Source: a bacterium
GTDB lineage: Bacteria; UBP6; UBA1177; JAKLFG01
Length of the DNA: 40,359 nucleotides
Direction: 5' to 3'
Assembly: GCA_029573155.1 (NCBI GenBank)
Contig: JAKQHE010000256.1
Span: 1-40,359 of the forward strand
Below the pieces are notes generated by a model. It saw nothing but the letters and a program-made list of their open reading frames with translations, was not told where the DNA came from and did not search any database. Each line of letters starts with the position of its first letter. Position 1 is the first letter of the stretch. Shown piece after piece: positions 1 through 7,612 of this stretch. A program made the position numbers and the translations under genes.

Positions 1-190
1 CCCCCTCGGCGAGCAGTTTGACGCCGGGCGCCGTGATATGGACCGTTCCCTTCTCGTCGAACCTCACCGTGCAGTTCTTGAACTCCTGTGCGGTCAGGCC
101 GTCGGCCTTGACGCCGTTGACATAGACCTCGGCGGCGCCCGCCGTGAGCCAGCATAGCATCGCGATAAGGCAGAGTGTCGTGCGCAACAT
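1..190 (-). CDS. Secreted protein of unknown function, C-terminus beyond the left edge
   Basis: Only the first 63 codons are in the window. The ATG at 190 is preceded by AGGAGG about 8 bases upstream. The product starts with MLRTTLCLIAMLCWLTAGAA, a typical Sec signal peptide, and continues with a short VYVNGVKADGL segment followed by a stretch that alternates charged and hydrophobic residues. I do not recognise the family with certainty. It lies 21 bp after the stop of the outer-membrane protein gene on the same strand, so it is probably the last visible gene of the glycosyltransferase-SPOR-OMP operon and acts in the periplasm or envelope. Function is unknown. Confidence 0.7.
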   Translation of the reverse strand, partial: MLRTTLCLIAMLCWLTAGAAEVYVNGVKADGLTAQEFKNCTVRFDEKGTVHITAPGVKLLAEG

Positions 191-211
191 CCCGCAGCCC
201 TCCTTTTCGGT

Positions 212-2215
212 CTAGAGTATGCTTTCCTCGTCCTCTTTCTTTTCCTCGTCGTCCTTCGTCCCTTCCGCTTCCTCTTCGTCATCGTCACCCCATTCCCAGC
301 CGATCTCGAGATCGCCGCCGAGGTCCCACGCCGAGAGGTAGTGCCCCTGCAGACCGTCGTCGCGCGGCTTGTTGGGCGGCCAGAATGCCCACTGTTTGCC
401 CACATAGGCGTTGATGAAGAGGATGGGGAGCACCTGCAGGCGGATGACGCCGCGGAACATAGCGCTGTAGTCGAAGGTGTCGACCATCGTTTCGGGCTTG
501 GTGATGCCGCGCTGGTAGTACGAGAGCATCCCCTTGAATATCCAGAGATCGGGGAGTTCGAGGTGGGCATAGATCGACAGCGACTCGCGCAACTGTTCGA
601 TACCCATCGATATCGTGACCCAGTCTATGAACGAGTAGGTGAGTTCGGCGTACAGCGAGAAGAAGAACTTGTCGGGCTGGTCGTCGAGCCGGAGCAGTTT
701 GCTACGACCGTCGGGGCGGAAGCCGTCCTCGCCGCCGATGTTGGTGAGCAGTTCGAACCGCTCGATGTCGTAGAAGGTGTCGAAGAACGAAGGAGCGTAG
801 CGACCGTTGTAGGCGCGGGCCTCGATACGTGAACGCAGGGCGTGTTTGCGGTCCTCGTCCGGGCTGTAGCGGCCGAGCAGGCCGGCCGTGAAGCCGCCGC
901 GCCCCGGATCGGTCCGCATCCAACTGTAGTCGATATAGGTCTTGAGATCGACATATTCGTTCTTGAAGAACTTGAACTCGGCATCGACCCCCATGAGGTA
1001 GAGGAAGGTGTCCTCGAGCACGACGGGGCGTCCCTTACCGTCGACCTCGATGCGCGGGACGAGCCCGGCGGGCCACCGCGGATCGTTGCCGTCGGCGGTG
1101 TAAGTGTCGCCGCCCGGTGTGCCGAACACATAGTCCACATACTCTATCTTGGTCGGCGCCTTGCGGTCGCCCGCGAACGAGAACCCGATGGAGAACGAGC
1201 GCGGCATGTAGTCGTTCTCGTCCTCGGCCAGCCCGGAGAACGGCTTGAAGAACACGAGACCACCGAACATGTTGCCGTCGGTCACGTCGCCGAGTACCGA
1301 TTCGAAGCCGAAGTAGTCGCCATAGTAGTTTAGTTTCGCCGATATCTTGGTGAAGTTCGGATCGAAGTTCGGCACATAGCGTTTCATGATGGTGCCGTGG
1401 CCGATCGACTGCGCATTGTTCGAACCGATGGAGGCATAGAAGTTATCCTCCGATCGACCGTACTGTACATACCTGATGATGCGGAAGTAATCCTGCCACT
1501 CGTCCCAGTCCTCGGAACGCAGGGTGAAATTGTCGTCACCGGCGCGGTTGAGGTCGAAACTGAACATGCGGATATTTATCGGCAGGTGGAAGGCCATAAG
1601 CATGTTGAAGTCGTTCTTGTTGTAAACGAACCGCGGGTCGAGCGTGAGGAAGATGTCCTGCGCGATGAAGGTGACGCCGGTCCCGATACCGAGCGAATTA
1701 TAGGGGTACACGATGTCGCGGGCGCCGATGTTCGATATCTCGCCCTTGACGAACTTCTTCTTCTCTTTTTCCTTTTTCTCCTCTTCCGCTTTCTTCTCCG
1801 CTTCGGCCTTCTCCTCCGGCGACGGTTCGGCGGAAGGCACGGCCTCGGCGGCAGGCGCGGCCTCGGCGACGGGCGCGGCTTCAGCGGGCGGGCTTGCCAC
1901 GGCGGAGCTTTCAGCGGAGCCGGGCGTTTCGGCGACCGGTACCGGCGTCGGGAGCGGCGTCGGCTCAGGGGCCGGCGGGATCTCCATGAGCGGAGAGGAT
2001 GGTTCGGCGGGCGGCGTTCCCTCAGGCGGTGTTTCAGCAGGCGGCGTCTCAGCGGACGGCGTTGCCTCGGCGGGAGGCGTCTCGGCGGAAACGGGCGCGA
2101 TCGCCTCCTCGAGAGGGGTCACCGGCTCGCCCTCCGGCGCGACCGGTGCGACCTCCTGTCCCCACAGCGCTCCGAAAAGCAACATCATCGATAGCGCGAC
2201 AACATACCGTACCAT
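212..2215 (-). CDS. Large outer-membrane beta-barrel-like protein with Pro/Ala/Glu-rich periplasmic linker
   Basis: The 667-residue product starts MVRYVVALSMMLLFGALWGQ, a signal peptide. Residues about 20-145 are a low-complexity Pro/Ala/Glu region with repeated ETPPAE-type units, followed by a Lys/Glu helix (about 135-160). The rest, about 165-640, alternates aromatic and polar residues as in transmembrane beta strands. The last 25 or so residues are strongly acidic and follow the final strand, so the protein does not end with the usual aromatic C-terminal residue. I chose the ATG at 2215 over the in-frame ATG at 2245 because AAGGAG lies 8 bases before it and the earlier start overlaps the upstream stop. 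The Pro-rich segment could span peptidoglycan. The substrate is unknown. It shares an operon with a SPOR protein and a glycosyltransferase. Confidence 0.75.
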   Translation of the reverse strand: MVRYVVALSMMLLFGALWGQEVAPVAPEGEPVTPLEEAIAPVSAETPPAEATPSAETPPAETPPEGTPPAEPSSPLMEIPPAPEPTPLPTPVPVAETPGSAESSAVASPPAEAAPVAEAAPAAEAVPSAEPSPEEKAEAEKKAEEEKKEKEKKKFVKGEISNIGARDIVYPYNSLGIGTGVTFIAQDIFLTLDPRFVYNKNDFNMLMAFHLPINIRMFSFDLNRAGDDNFTLRSEDWDEWQDYFRIIRYVQYGRSEDNFYASIGSNNAQSIGHGTIMKRYVPNFDPNFTKISAKLNYYGDYFGFESVLGDVTDGNMFGGLVFFKPFSGLAEDENDYMPRSFSIGFSFAGDRKAPTKIEYVDYVFGTPGGDTYTADGNDPRWPAGLVPRIEVDGKGRPVVLEDTFLYLMGVDAEFKFFKNEYVDLKTYIDYSWMRTDPGRGGFTAGLLGRYSPDEDRKHALRSRIEARAYNGRYAPSFFDTFYDIERFELLTNIGGEDGFRPDGRSKLLRLDDQPDKFFFSLYAELTYSFIDWVTISMGIEQLRESLSIYAHLELPDLWIFKGMLSYYQRGITKPETMVDTFDYSAMFRGVIRLQVLPILFINAYVGKQWAFWPPNKPRDDGLQGHYLSAWDLGGDLEIGWEWGDDDEEEAEGTKDDEEKKEDEESIL

Positions 2216-2241
2216 GCTGTATCTCCTTCCCGTGTTCATGT

Positions 2242-2928
2242 TCATTCCTTCGCCAGATAGGGGCGCGCCCCCTGTTTCATGAGCCCCTCTATCTCGGCCT
2301 CAGCCGTCCCCTTTTCGGCGAAACAGCCATACCGGAGCCGGTACCACACCGCACCATCTATCTCTGCCTCGACGAGCCGGAGCGGCTGTATCTTCGACCT
2401 CTTCTGCACCGCGAGCGCCTCCTCTTTGCTCTTGCTCGCGTATATCTGAAGCGAGAACTTGCAGGCGGCGGGCGCCGTCTTTTCGGGAACGACCGGCGGC
2501 ACCTTCGCCGCGGCGGTTTCTCCCGGCGAAGAGTTCCCGGGGCCGATGGGCTTGACCCCCTCCTTCGCCTCATCCTTCTTCTCTTTCTCTTTTTCGGGGA
2601 TCGCCGCGACCGCGGGTACCGTCCCCTTTTCGGGAACGGCGCACCGGACACCGCGCGCCACAGACCCCTGCCCGTCCATGAGCCCCGCCTCCTTCGCGGC
2701 GGCGGTGAGCGCGGTGAGCCGCGTGGTGAGGTCCTGCACCTTGTAGTTGCAGGCCGACACCTGCTCGTCGCGCGATGCATCGTCGAGCGGCGTCGACACC
2801 CGTTTGCCCGCCTCGCGACCGAGATAGAGCCCGATGACGAACGACAGCACGAGCAGGAGGATGAATATCACGAACGCCTTGCCTAGCGTCGTCAGTTCGA
2901 TGTCGACCCGTTTGCCCGTCGTCGTCAT
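2242..2928 (-). CDS. Inner-membrane-anchored SPOR-domain protein
   Basis: This 228-residue protein has a short cytoplasmic N-terminus, one transmembrane helix at about residues 18-37 (FVIFILLLVLSFVIGLYLG), a Lys/Glu/Pro-rich periplasmic linker and a C-terminal SPOR-like domain (about 155-228, starting FSLQIYASKSKEEA). SPOR domains bind glycan strands stripped of stem peptides at division septa, so the likely site of action is the periplasm at sites of amidase activity. The start ATG overlaps the stop of the upstream glycosyltransferase as ATGA, which predicts translational coupling. The topology resembles FtsN/DedD-type proteins, but there is no specific FtsN signature. The family is clear; the precise role is inferred. 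Confidence 0.8.
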   Translation of the reverse strand: MTTTGKRVDIELTTLGKAFVIFILLLVLSFVIGLYLGREAGKRVSTPLDDASRDEQVSACNYKVQDLTTRLTALTAAAKEAGLMDGQGSVARGVRCAVPEKGTVPAVAAIPEKEKEKKDEAKEGVKPIGPGNSSPGETAAAKVPPVVPEKTAPAACKFSLQIYASKSKEEALAVQKRSKIQPLRLVEAEIDGAVWYRLRYGCFAEKGTAEAEIEGLMKQGARPYLAKE

Positions 2929-4361
2929 GCCGCCCCCCGTGACCGTTCGGTCCGTTTACGGTTGAGCCGTCGTCTCAATACCTTCTCCTCGGTACGCGCA
3001 GGTCGTTTCATCAGGGAACGGTACCGCGCCAGCAGGTCGCGGGCGTTCCCCGCCGTCGAGAGGAACTGTTCCCGCTCGACGATGCGCATGAGATAGTACA
3101 ACTTTTTTCTGTCTATTTCAAGGTCCACGAATATCTGCTCCAGATCGCGTGCCGAAAGGTTCTTCAGCACCACACCGCGCCGCCGCTTTCTTATCAGTTC
3201 GGCCGCCGCGGTCCCGGCGGGCGCGATCACCGCTTTGCGCCGCGCCATCGCCTGTGCCGCAAGCCACGAATCGGGCCGCTGCCAGCGGGACGGGAGCACG
3301 AGCACATCGAAACTATCGAGTACCGCCCCGATGCGTCCCGGGTCCACCGCCCCCTGAAAAACGACCGCGCCGTTACGGCATTCCTTGCGCAGTCTGTTCA
3401 CATAGCCCTCGTTGCGGTATAGTTCCCCGTACAGGTGGAGACTGTTGGGGAGACCGCGCTCCCGCAGGGCGTTGAACGCCTCCACCAGTTCGGTGAGCCC
3501 CTCCTCCGGCACGATATCGCCGATGAAGCCGAAACGCACCCCGCCCGGGATCTCGAACGGGCGGCTGTCGACCACGAGCGCGGCCGGTATCCCCTGACCC
3601 ATGAAGAACGCACGCTGGGACGGGACAAGGTCGGAAAAGAAGGATTTGTGGAACTCCTCGGAGGGGAAGTGGAACGCATCGACATACGGCAACATCTCAC
3701 GGGACCGTCGATCGCGCTCCGCAAGCGCCTCCTCTCCCACCCGTTCGCACGGTCCCCGGTTGTAGAAGGCCGAATACCGCCCCGTCTCCTCGAACCACCA
3801 GTGGTGGCCCCCGGCGCGAAGCGCGTGCTCCACTCGCTTGACGAGGAAGGATATCGGCGTGGCGACGAAGTTCGACAGTCTCACGCGGCACCGGTGAGCG
3901 TCCCGTTCCGTTCCGTCGCACCCCGTCCGATAGCGGCACGGGCACCGCAGCCAGCCATCAAAGGCGCTTAGCACCACCGGCAGACCGGCGCGCCACGCCG
4001 TTTCGGGATACCCGAACGAGTGGTTGCGCAGGGAAAGGATGTGGACCGCGTCGAAGGCACGCTCGCCGATGACCGAGGCGAACAGCCGGTCCATCTCGGG
4101 GTTGTCGTAGGTCTCGGCGAAGGATGGATACTTGTAGGGTATCGAGGCAACGAACCGCTCTACGCCGCCGCGCTCCTCACGGCGCAGGCGGTAGAAGGGC
4201 CCGCCGACCGACAGGACCGGATAAAACAGCGACAGACGGCAGGCCGCGCCGAGTTCCGCGACAAGTTCGGCGATCCACGCGTTCTGGTAGTTGGGCGCAC
4301 CCGGTTCTTCCGGCGCCGAATCGAGTACGAGCAGTATGGAAGGCAGTGTGGTGTCAGGCAC
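2925..4361 (-). CDS. Glycosyltransferase, GT-B fold (GT4-like)
   Basis: The 478-residue product has a two-domain GT-B layout. The N-terminal half includes a VVLSAFDGWLRC segment followed by a four-Cys cluster (C140, C142, C148, C158). The C-terminal half has the GT4-like features RFGFIGDIVPEEGL (sugar-nucleotide domain start) and VLVLPSRWQRPDSW...AMARRKAVIAPA. The C-terminus is Arg/Lys-rich. The start is GTG at 4361 with GAGGAG 8 bases upstream. It probably transfers a sugar from a nucleotide donor in surface glycan or polysaccharide synthesis at the cytoplasmic face; donor and acceptor cannot be read from the sequence. It is the first gene of the leftward operon and has its own promoter at 4403-4431. 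Cys clusters at this position occur in several GT4-type enzymes and may bind a metal. Confidence 0.8.
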   Translation of the reverse strand: MPDTTLPSILLVLDSAPEEPGAPNYQNAWIAELVAELGAACRLSLFYPVLSVGGPFYRLRREERGGVERFVASIPYKYPSFAETYDNPEMDRLFASVIGERAFDAVHILSLRNHSFGYPETAWRAGLPVVLSAFDGWLRCPCRYRTGCDGTERDAHRCRVRLSNFVATPISFLVKRVEHALRAGGHHWWFEETGRYSAFYNRGPCERVGEEALAERDRRSREMLPYVDAFHFPSEEFHKSFFSDLVPSQRAFFMGQGIPAALVVDSRPFEIPGGVRFGFIGDIVPEEGLTELVEAFNALRERGLPNSLHLYGELYRNEGYVNRLRKECRNGAVVFQGAVDPGRIGAVLDSFDVLVLPSRWQRPDSWLAAQAMARRKAVIAPAGTAAAELIRKRRRGVVLKNLSARDLEQIFVDLEIDRKKLYYLMRIVEREQFLSTAGNARDLLARYRSLMKRPARTEEKVLRRRLNRKRTERSRGAA

Positions 4362-4402
4362 CCGGCGCTCCTCGCATGAACGACAAAAAAGACGACGGCG
4401 CG

Positions 4403-4431
4403 ATGATATCAGAGGAAGAGGGGAAAGTCAA
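4403..4431 (-). promoter_or_regulatory. Sigma70-type promoter for the glycosyltransferase operon
   Basis: On the minus strand TTGACT (4431-4426) and TATCAT (4408-4403) are separated by 17 bp. This places the start of transcription about 35 bases before the GTG at 4361. It lies just downstream of the terminator-like hairpin after the RRM gene, consistent with a new transcription unit. Confidence 0.6.
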
Positions 4432-4449
4432 AGAAGAGCCGAACAAGAA

Positions 4450-4470
4450 GGGGCGGCCCGTCGCCGCCCC
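4450..4470 (-). terminator. Terminator-like hairpin after the RRM gene
   Basis: A perfect 7-bp G+C stem (GGGGCGG / CCGCCCC) with a 7-base loop lies 25 bases after the RRM stop. On the minus strand it is followed by CTTCTTGTTC, which is U-rich but interrupted, so termination may be partial. Confidence 0.5.
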
Positions 4471-4495
4471 CACGATCAAGAGATAATGAGAATGA

Positions 4496-4747
4496 TTATT
4501 TCTTGGGACGGGCGATGTTGACCTTGATGTTGCGGCCGCCCATGTCGGCGCCGTCAAGAGAACTGATCGCCTTGTCGGCGGCGGCCTGATCGGCCATTTC
4601 GACGAAGCCGAAACCCTTGGCTCTGCCGGTGTCACGGTCGGTGACGATCTTCGCCGAGGAAACGGCGCCGAATTTCTCGAAAGCGCTACGGAGATCGCCT
4701 TCGGTCGCGCTGAACGGAAGGTTGCCAACATAGATCTGAACGGTCAT
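4496..4747 (-). CDS. RNA-binding protein with a single RRM domain
   Basis: The 83-residue product is almost entirely one RRM. RNP2 is IYVGNL at residues 5-10 and RNP1 is KGFGFVEM at residues 44-51, including the aromatic residues that stack on RNA bases. It ends in a short basic tail (ARPKK) and lacks the Gly-rich extension of cyanobacterial Rbp proteins. I chose the ATG at 4747, which has GAGGT 8 bases before it and begins MTVQIYVGNL; an upstream in-frame extension would encode a poly-Phe run read from the T-rich leader. Bacterial RRM proteins of this size are often cold- or stress-induced RNA chaperones. It is monocistronic, divergent from uvrC, with a long U-rich leader that may take part in regulation. 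Confidence 0.9.
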   Translation of the reverse strand: MTVQIYVGNLPFSATEGDLRSAFEKFGAVSSAKIVTDRDTGRAKGFGFVEMADQAAADKAISSLDGADMGGRNIKVNIARPKK

Positions 4748-4817
4748 GGTCTGTACCTCAATAAAAAAAAAGAAAAAACCGGATCCTCTCAACCGAGAAG
4801 AACCCAAAACGGAAGGG

Positions 4818-4845
4818 AACATACTCCGTTATCAAAAAAAAGCAA
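4818..4845 (-). promoter_or_regulatory. Sigma70-type promoter for the RRM gene
   Basis: TTGCTT (4845-4840) and TATGTT (4823-4818) on the minus strand are spaced by 16 bp. The predicted leader is about 65 bases and contains U-runs of 6 and 9 at 4762-4778, just before the Shine-Dalgarno sequence. Confidence 0.5.
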
Positions 4846-4892
4846 GTATAAGTTTCCAATATTATTTGCAAGAGAAAAGCGCGCGCCCTCGC

Positions 4893-4921
4893 TTGCTTTA
4901 CCGGCGCCGCTCCGGTATGCT
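4893..4921 (+). promoter_or_regulatory. Sigma70-type promoter for uvrC
   Basis: TTGCTT (4893-4898) and TATGCT (4916-4921) are separated by 17 bp, about 30 bases before the uvrC start codon. The -35 hexamer matches the one of the divergent RRM promoter. Confidence 0.5.
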
Positions 4922-4950
4922 CAAGCGTTCACCGGAGAGGGACCTCGTCC

Positions 4951-6708
4951 ATGCCCATTGATCAACCGTCGTTCGGTCCTCCTGACCCGCCCCACATCCC
5001 CCCAGAGCCCGGCGTCTATCTATTCCTCGACGAGACGGGCGCGGTGCTGTATGTCGGGAAGGCGCGCAACCTGAAGAGCCGCGTCCGGCAGTATTTCGCG
5101 GGGCACGACGAGCGACCGCTCGTCCCGTTCCTGATGCGGCGGGTCACCGATATCCGCGTCATCGTCGTGCGCGACGAGCGGGAGGCGCTCGTGCTCGAGC
5201 GGCGGCTCATCAAGCGGCACCGCCCCCCGTACAACATCGACCTCAAGGACGACAAGAGTTATCCCTACCTCGCCTTCACCGACGAGAAATTCCCGTTCCT
5301 GGTGGTCACGCGCAAGCCGCACCTCCGGTACCGTTACCTGCGCGGTCCCTTCACCGACGCGGCGCTCCTGCGCCGGTTCCGGCGCGCCCTGCTCGCCTGT
5401 CATCCGCTCCGCCGCTGTATAAAGATGCCCGCGAAGGCCTGCGTCTACCACCAGATCGGCCTGTGCCCCGCCCCGTGCGAAGGGCGCATCGCGGCCGACG
5501 AGTACGATCAACGCGTTCGTCGGGTCATCGCGCTCATCGAGGGACGCGACTGGCGCGAGTTCGGCGCGGCGGTCACCGTCGAGATCGAGCGGGCGGCGGC
5601 GGCTCTACGGTTCGAGAAGGCGGCCGAACTGCGCGACATCCTTCGATTGCTCCCGGAACTCGGCACGCGGTTCGGGGTCGAGTCGGCGCGACGCCGGGCC
5701 GAGGACACGTTCTTCTTCTCGAACGACGGGCTCACGCTCTTCCTGACCGTCGGCTCCTACGCCGACGGCGCGCTGGGTGACATCTATCATTTCCATCACC
5801 CGCTCACGCCGGGCGAGCCGTTGTTCTATCCCGCCATCGCATCGTTCTACGCCCATCGCCCGCCGCCCGCCGCGCTGTCGTGCCATCCCCCCGAGGCGGT
5901 CGAGGCCGACGCGCTGGAACGACTGCTCGACGCGAAGGTGGATATCCTCCCGATGCGACCGGAGGTACGCGAACTGCTCCTACGCAACCATAGCCACTTC
6001 AAGGAGCGACTCTCCCGCATCGGTTCGGCGGGTCCGAAGGCCCGCGACGCGCTCGCCGCGGTCGTCGGCGCGCCGGTCGAGAGCATACTCTGTCTTGATA
6101 TATCCACCCTGCAAGGATCCCACACGGTGGCGGGCGCCGTCTGGTGGGAAGGAGGCCGGTTCGTGACGAAGCACTACCGTCGTTTCACGATACGGACGAT
6201 CGAAGGCCAGAACGATCCGGCCGCCATCGCCGAGGCGGCGAGCCGGTTCCGCGCCCACTGGGAGAACGGCGACTGGCCGAAGCCCGATCTGGTGCTCGTG
6301 GACGGCGGAACGACGCAGGTGCAGGCGGCGCTCCGCGAGATCGGGGACGGGACCGCCCTGCTCGGCATCGTCAAGGACCGGCGCGGCGATCGCGGCGGCG
6401 AGAAACTGGTCGCACCGACGGGTGAAGAGACGCTCCTCGACGACGGCCCATTCGCGCTCCTGCTCAAGCGGATACGCGACGAGGCGCACCGCTTCGCAAT
6501 AACGGCGAACCGGACGAAGCGGAAAGAGGCGGTCGCCGATCTGCTCGGCGGCATACCGGGTATCGGACCGGCGCGCGAAAAAGTGCTCATCGGACAATTC
6601 CGGACAGTGGAGCGGATACGATCCGCGACGCGGGAGGAGTTGCGGGCGGTGCCGGGGCTGACGCAGGAGGCAGCCGACGCGGTGTGGCGCCGGTTCCACG
6701 AAGGGTGA
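4951..6708 (+). CDS. uvrC: UvrABC excinuclease subunit C
   Basis: UvrC makes both incisions flanking a DNA lesion in nucleotide excision repair, acting with UvrA and UvrB in the cytoplasm. The 585-residue protein has all expected parts. There is an N-terminal GIY-YIG nuclease (GVY at 21-23, YVG at 34-36, E83). A four-Cys cluster (C156, C164, C172, C176) matches the Fe-S site reported for UvrC. The UVR motif that contacts UvrB is at about 210-232. The RNase H-like endonuclease has D383, D451 and H513 at the catalytic positions, and a C-terminal helix-hairpin-helix pair is at about 530-582. The ATG at 4951 follows GGAGAGGG. Length is normal for the family. Its TGA abuts the TGA of the convergent tetR gene (TGATCA). 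Confidence 0.97.
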   Translation: MPIDQPSFGPPDPPHIPPEPGVYLFLDETGAVLYVGKARNLKSRVRQYFAGHDERPLVPFLMRRVTDIRVIVVRDEREALVLERRLIKRHRPPYNIDLKDDKSYPYLAFTDEKFPFLVVTRKPHLRYRYLRGPFTDAALLRRFRRALLACHPLRRCIKMPAKACVYHQIGLCPAPCEGRIAADEYDQRVRRVIALIEGRDWREFGAAVTVEIERAAAALRFEKAAELRDILRLLPELGTRFGVESARRRAEDTFFFSNDGLTLFLTVGSYADGALGDIYHFHHPLTPGEPLFYPAIASFYAHRPPPAALSCHPPEAVEADALERLLDAKVDILPMRPEVRELLLRNHSHFKERLSRIGSAGPKARDALAAVVGAPVESILCLDISTLQGSHTVAGAVWWEGGRFVTKHYRRFTIRTIEGQNDPAAIAEAASRFRAHWENGDWPKPDLVLVDGGTTQVQAALREIGDGTALLGIVKDRRGDRGGEKLVAPTGEETLLDDGPFALLLKRIRDEAHRFAITANRTKRKEAVADLLGGIPGIGPAREKVLIGQFRTVERIRSATREELRAVPGLTQEAADAVWRRFHEG

Positions 6709-7290
6709 TCAACCCTTTTGGAGACCCTTCACGAAGAACGAGAAGACCTCTTCGGCCTCCCTGCCGATGTCGGCGTTCTTTATCTTCTGGCTCCTGAAGT
6801 AGCGGAGCGAGCCCATCATGAGCGACAGCAGGATGTAGGTCCCCTTGAGCGGATCGTGCGGTATCTTGGCGCTCTGATAGTAACGGCGCACCTCCTCCTC
6901 GAGGAGCGAGCGGGCCTTGCGTATCTTATCGCTCATTTTTATCTCACCCGAACCCCAGTAGCCGATGCCAACATCGGAGAAGGCCAGCGCGAACGACTCG
7001 ATGTTCCTGTAAAGATAACTCATGAGGTTCACGATGGTCATCTTGAAGCGCATCTCGTTGTCCATGCTCGCCGGAAAGGGCTGTTCGAAGGTGGCGACTA
7101 TCTCGTCGGCGATGAGTTCGAGACTCAGGTGGATGATCTCCTCCTTGTTGCGGAAATAGTGATATAGGGTCGGCGCGGTGATGTCCATCCGCTTCGCGAT
7201 GAGGTTCATGGTGATATGCCGGATGTCCTTTCCCTCGTTGAGGAGGGTCTTAGCCATCTTCACGATCTCCACTTTGAGGTGCTCTTTCAT
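6709..7290 (-). CDS. TetR-family transcriptional regulator
   Basis: This 193-residue protein has the N-terminal helix-turn-helix typical of TetR repressors (residues about 25-50, with MDITAPTLYHYFRNKEEI as the recognition helix and the stabilising helix after it). The C-terminal ligand-binding half is variable and gives no hint of the ligand. The ATG at 7290 has GGAGG 7 bases upstream. No obvious target gene is adjacent: uvrC is convergent and the tRNA genes are divergent, so it may control itself or distant genes. An imperfect dyad at 7307-7322 (GTATCTAATTAAGGAC, core TTAATTA), between the likely start of transcription and the gene, could be an autoregulatory operator, but this is weak. Confidence 0.9.
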   Translation of the reverse strand: MKEHLKVEIVKMAKTLLNEGKDIRHITMNLIAKRMDITAPTLYHYFRNKEEIIHLSLELIADEIVATFEQPFPASMDNEMRFKMTIVNLMSYLYRNIESFALAFSDVGIGYWGSGEIKMSDKIRKARSLLEEEVRRYYQSAKIPHDPLKGTYILLSLMMGSLRYFRSQKIKNADIGREAEEVFSFFVKGLQKG

Positions 7291-7336
7291 CTCTGCCTCC
7301 GAAAATGTATCTAATTAAGGACGCTCAACGACTAAT

Positions 7337-7364
7337 GTTATACAATAAAAAGACAAAAAACAAA
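7337..7364 (-). promoter_or_regulatory. Possible promoter for the TetR-family gene
   Basis: TATAAC (7342-7337) on the minus strand has a T-rich TTTGTT (7364-7359) 16 bp upstream. The whole 7305-7390 gap is A/T-rich, so chance matches are likely. Confidence 0.3.
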
Positions 7365-7390
7365 TTTATCCCTTTCTCTTTTCAAAAAGG

Positions 7391-7418
7391 TTGACAACGG
7401 AAGACCGCCCATTATAGT
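7391..7418 (+). promoter_or_regulatory. Promoter for the tRNA-Lys/tRNA-Glu unit
   Basis: A consensus TTGACA (7391-7396) and TATAGT (7413-7418) are spaced by 16 bp and lie 25 bases upstream of the first tRNA base, a normal layout for a strong stable-RNA promoter. The sequence after the -10 is not unusually G+C-rich. Confidence 0.65.
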
Positions 7419-7443
7419 AGCGACTCGATTTTCAGCCCGCTGT

Positions 7444-7519
7444 GGGCCGGTAGCTCAGTAGGTAGAGCACCTGACTTTTAATTAGGTGGTCCTGGGTTCG
7501 AATCCCCGCCGGCTCACCA
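7444..7519 (+). tRNA. tRNA-Lys (anticodon TTT), CCA encoded
   Basis: The acceptor stem GGGCCGG pairs with CCGGCTC (one G-U pair). The anticodon arm is CCTGA-CTTTTAA-TTAGG with loop anticodon TTT, and the T arm contains GGTTCGAATCC. The 3' CCA is encoded at 7517-7519 and is followed at once by CTTTTTT. Confidence 0.95.
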
Positions 7520-7531
7520 CTTTTTTGGGAC

Positions 7532-7606
7532 GACCCCATCGTCTAGCGGTTAGGACGCCGGCCTTTCACGTCGGTAGCACCGGTTCAAATCCGGTTGGGG
7601 TCGCCA
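7532..7606 (+). tRNA. tRNA-Glu (anticodon TTC), CCA encoded
   Basis: The acceptor stem GACCCCA pairs perfectly with TGGGGTC. The anticodon arm is CCGGC-CTTTCAC-GTCGG with anticodon TTC, and the T loop is GGTTCAAATCC. The discriminator base is G and CCA is encoded at 7604-7606. The gene is 12 bp after tRNA-Lys and almost certainly cotranscribed with it. A run of six T follows (7608-7613) and touches the stop codon of the convergent gene. Confidence 0.95.
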
Positions 7607-7612
7607 CTTTTT

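Noticed and set aside
1770-2140. Repetitive GC-rich stretch that looks like a tandem repeat or short CRISPR-like array
   Set aside because: The repetition is in the codons of a Pro/Ala/Glu-rich linker; there are no regular spacers.
5980-6699. 239-codon minus-strand ORF opposite the C-terminal half of uvrC
   Set aside because: uvrC has all domains in the opposite strand; the antisense translation is unlike any protein family.
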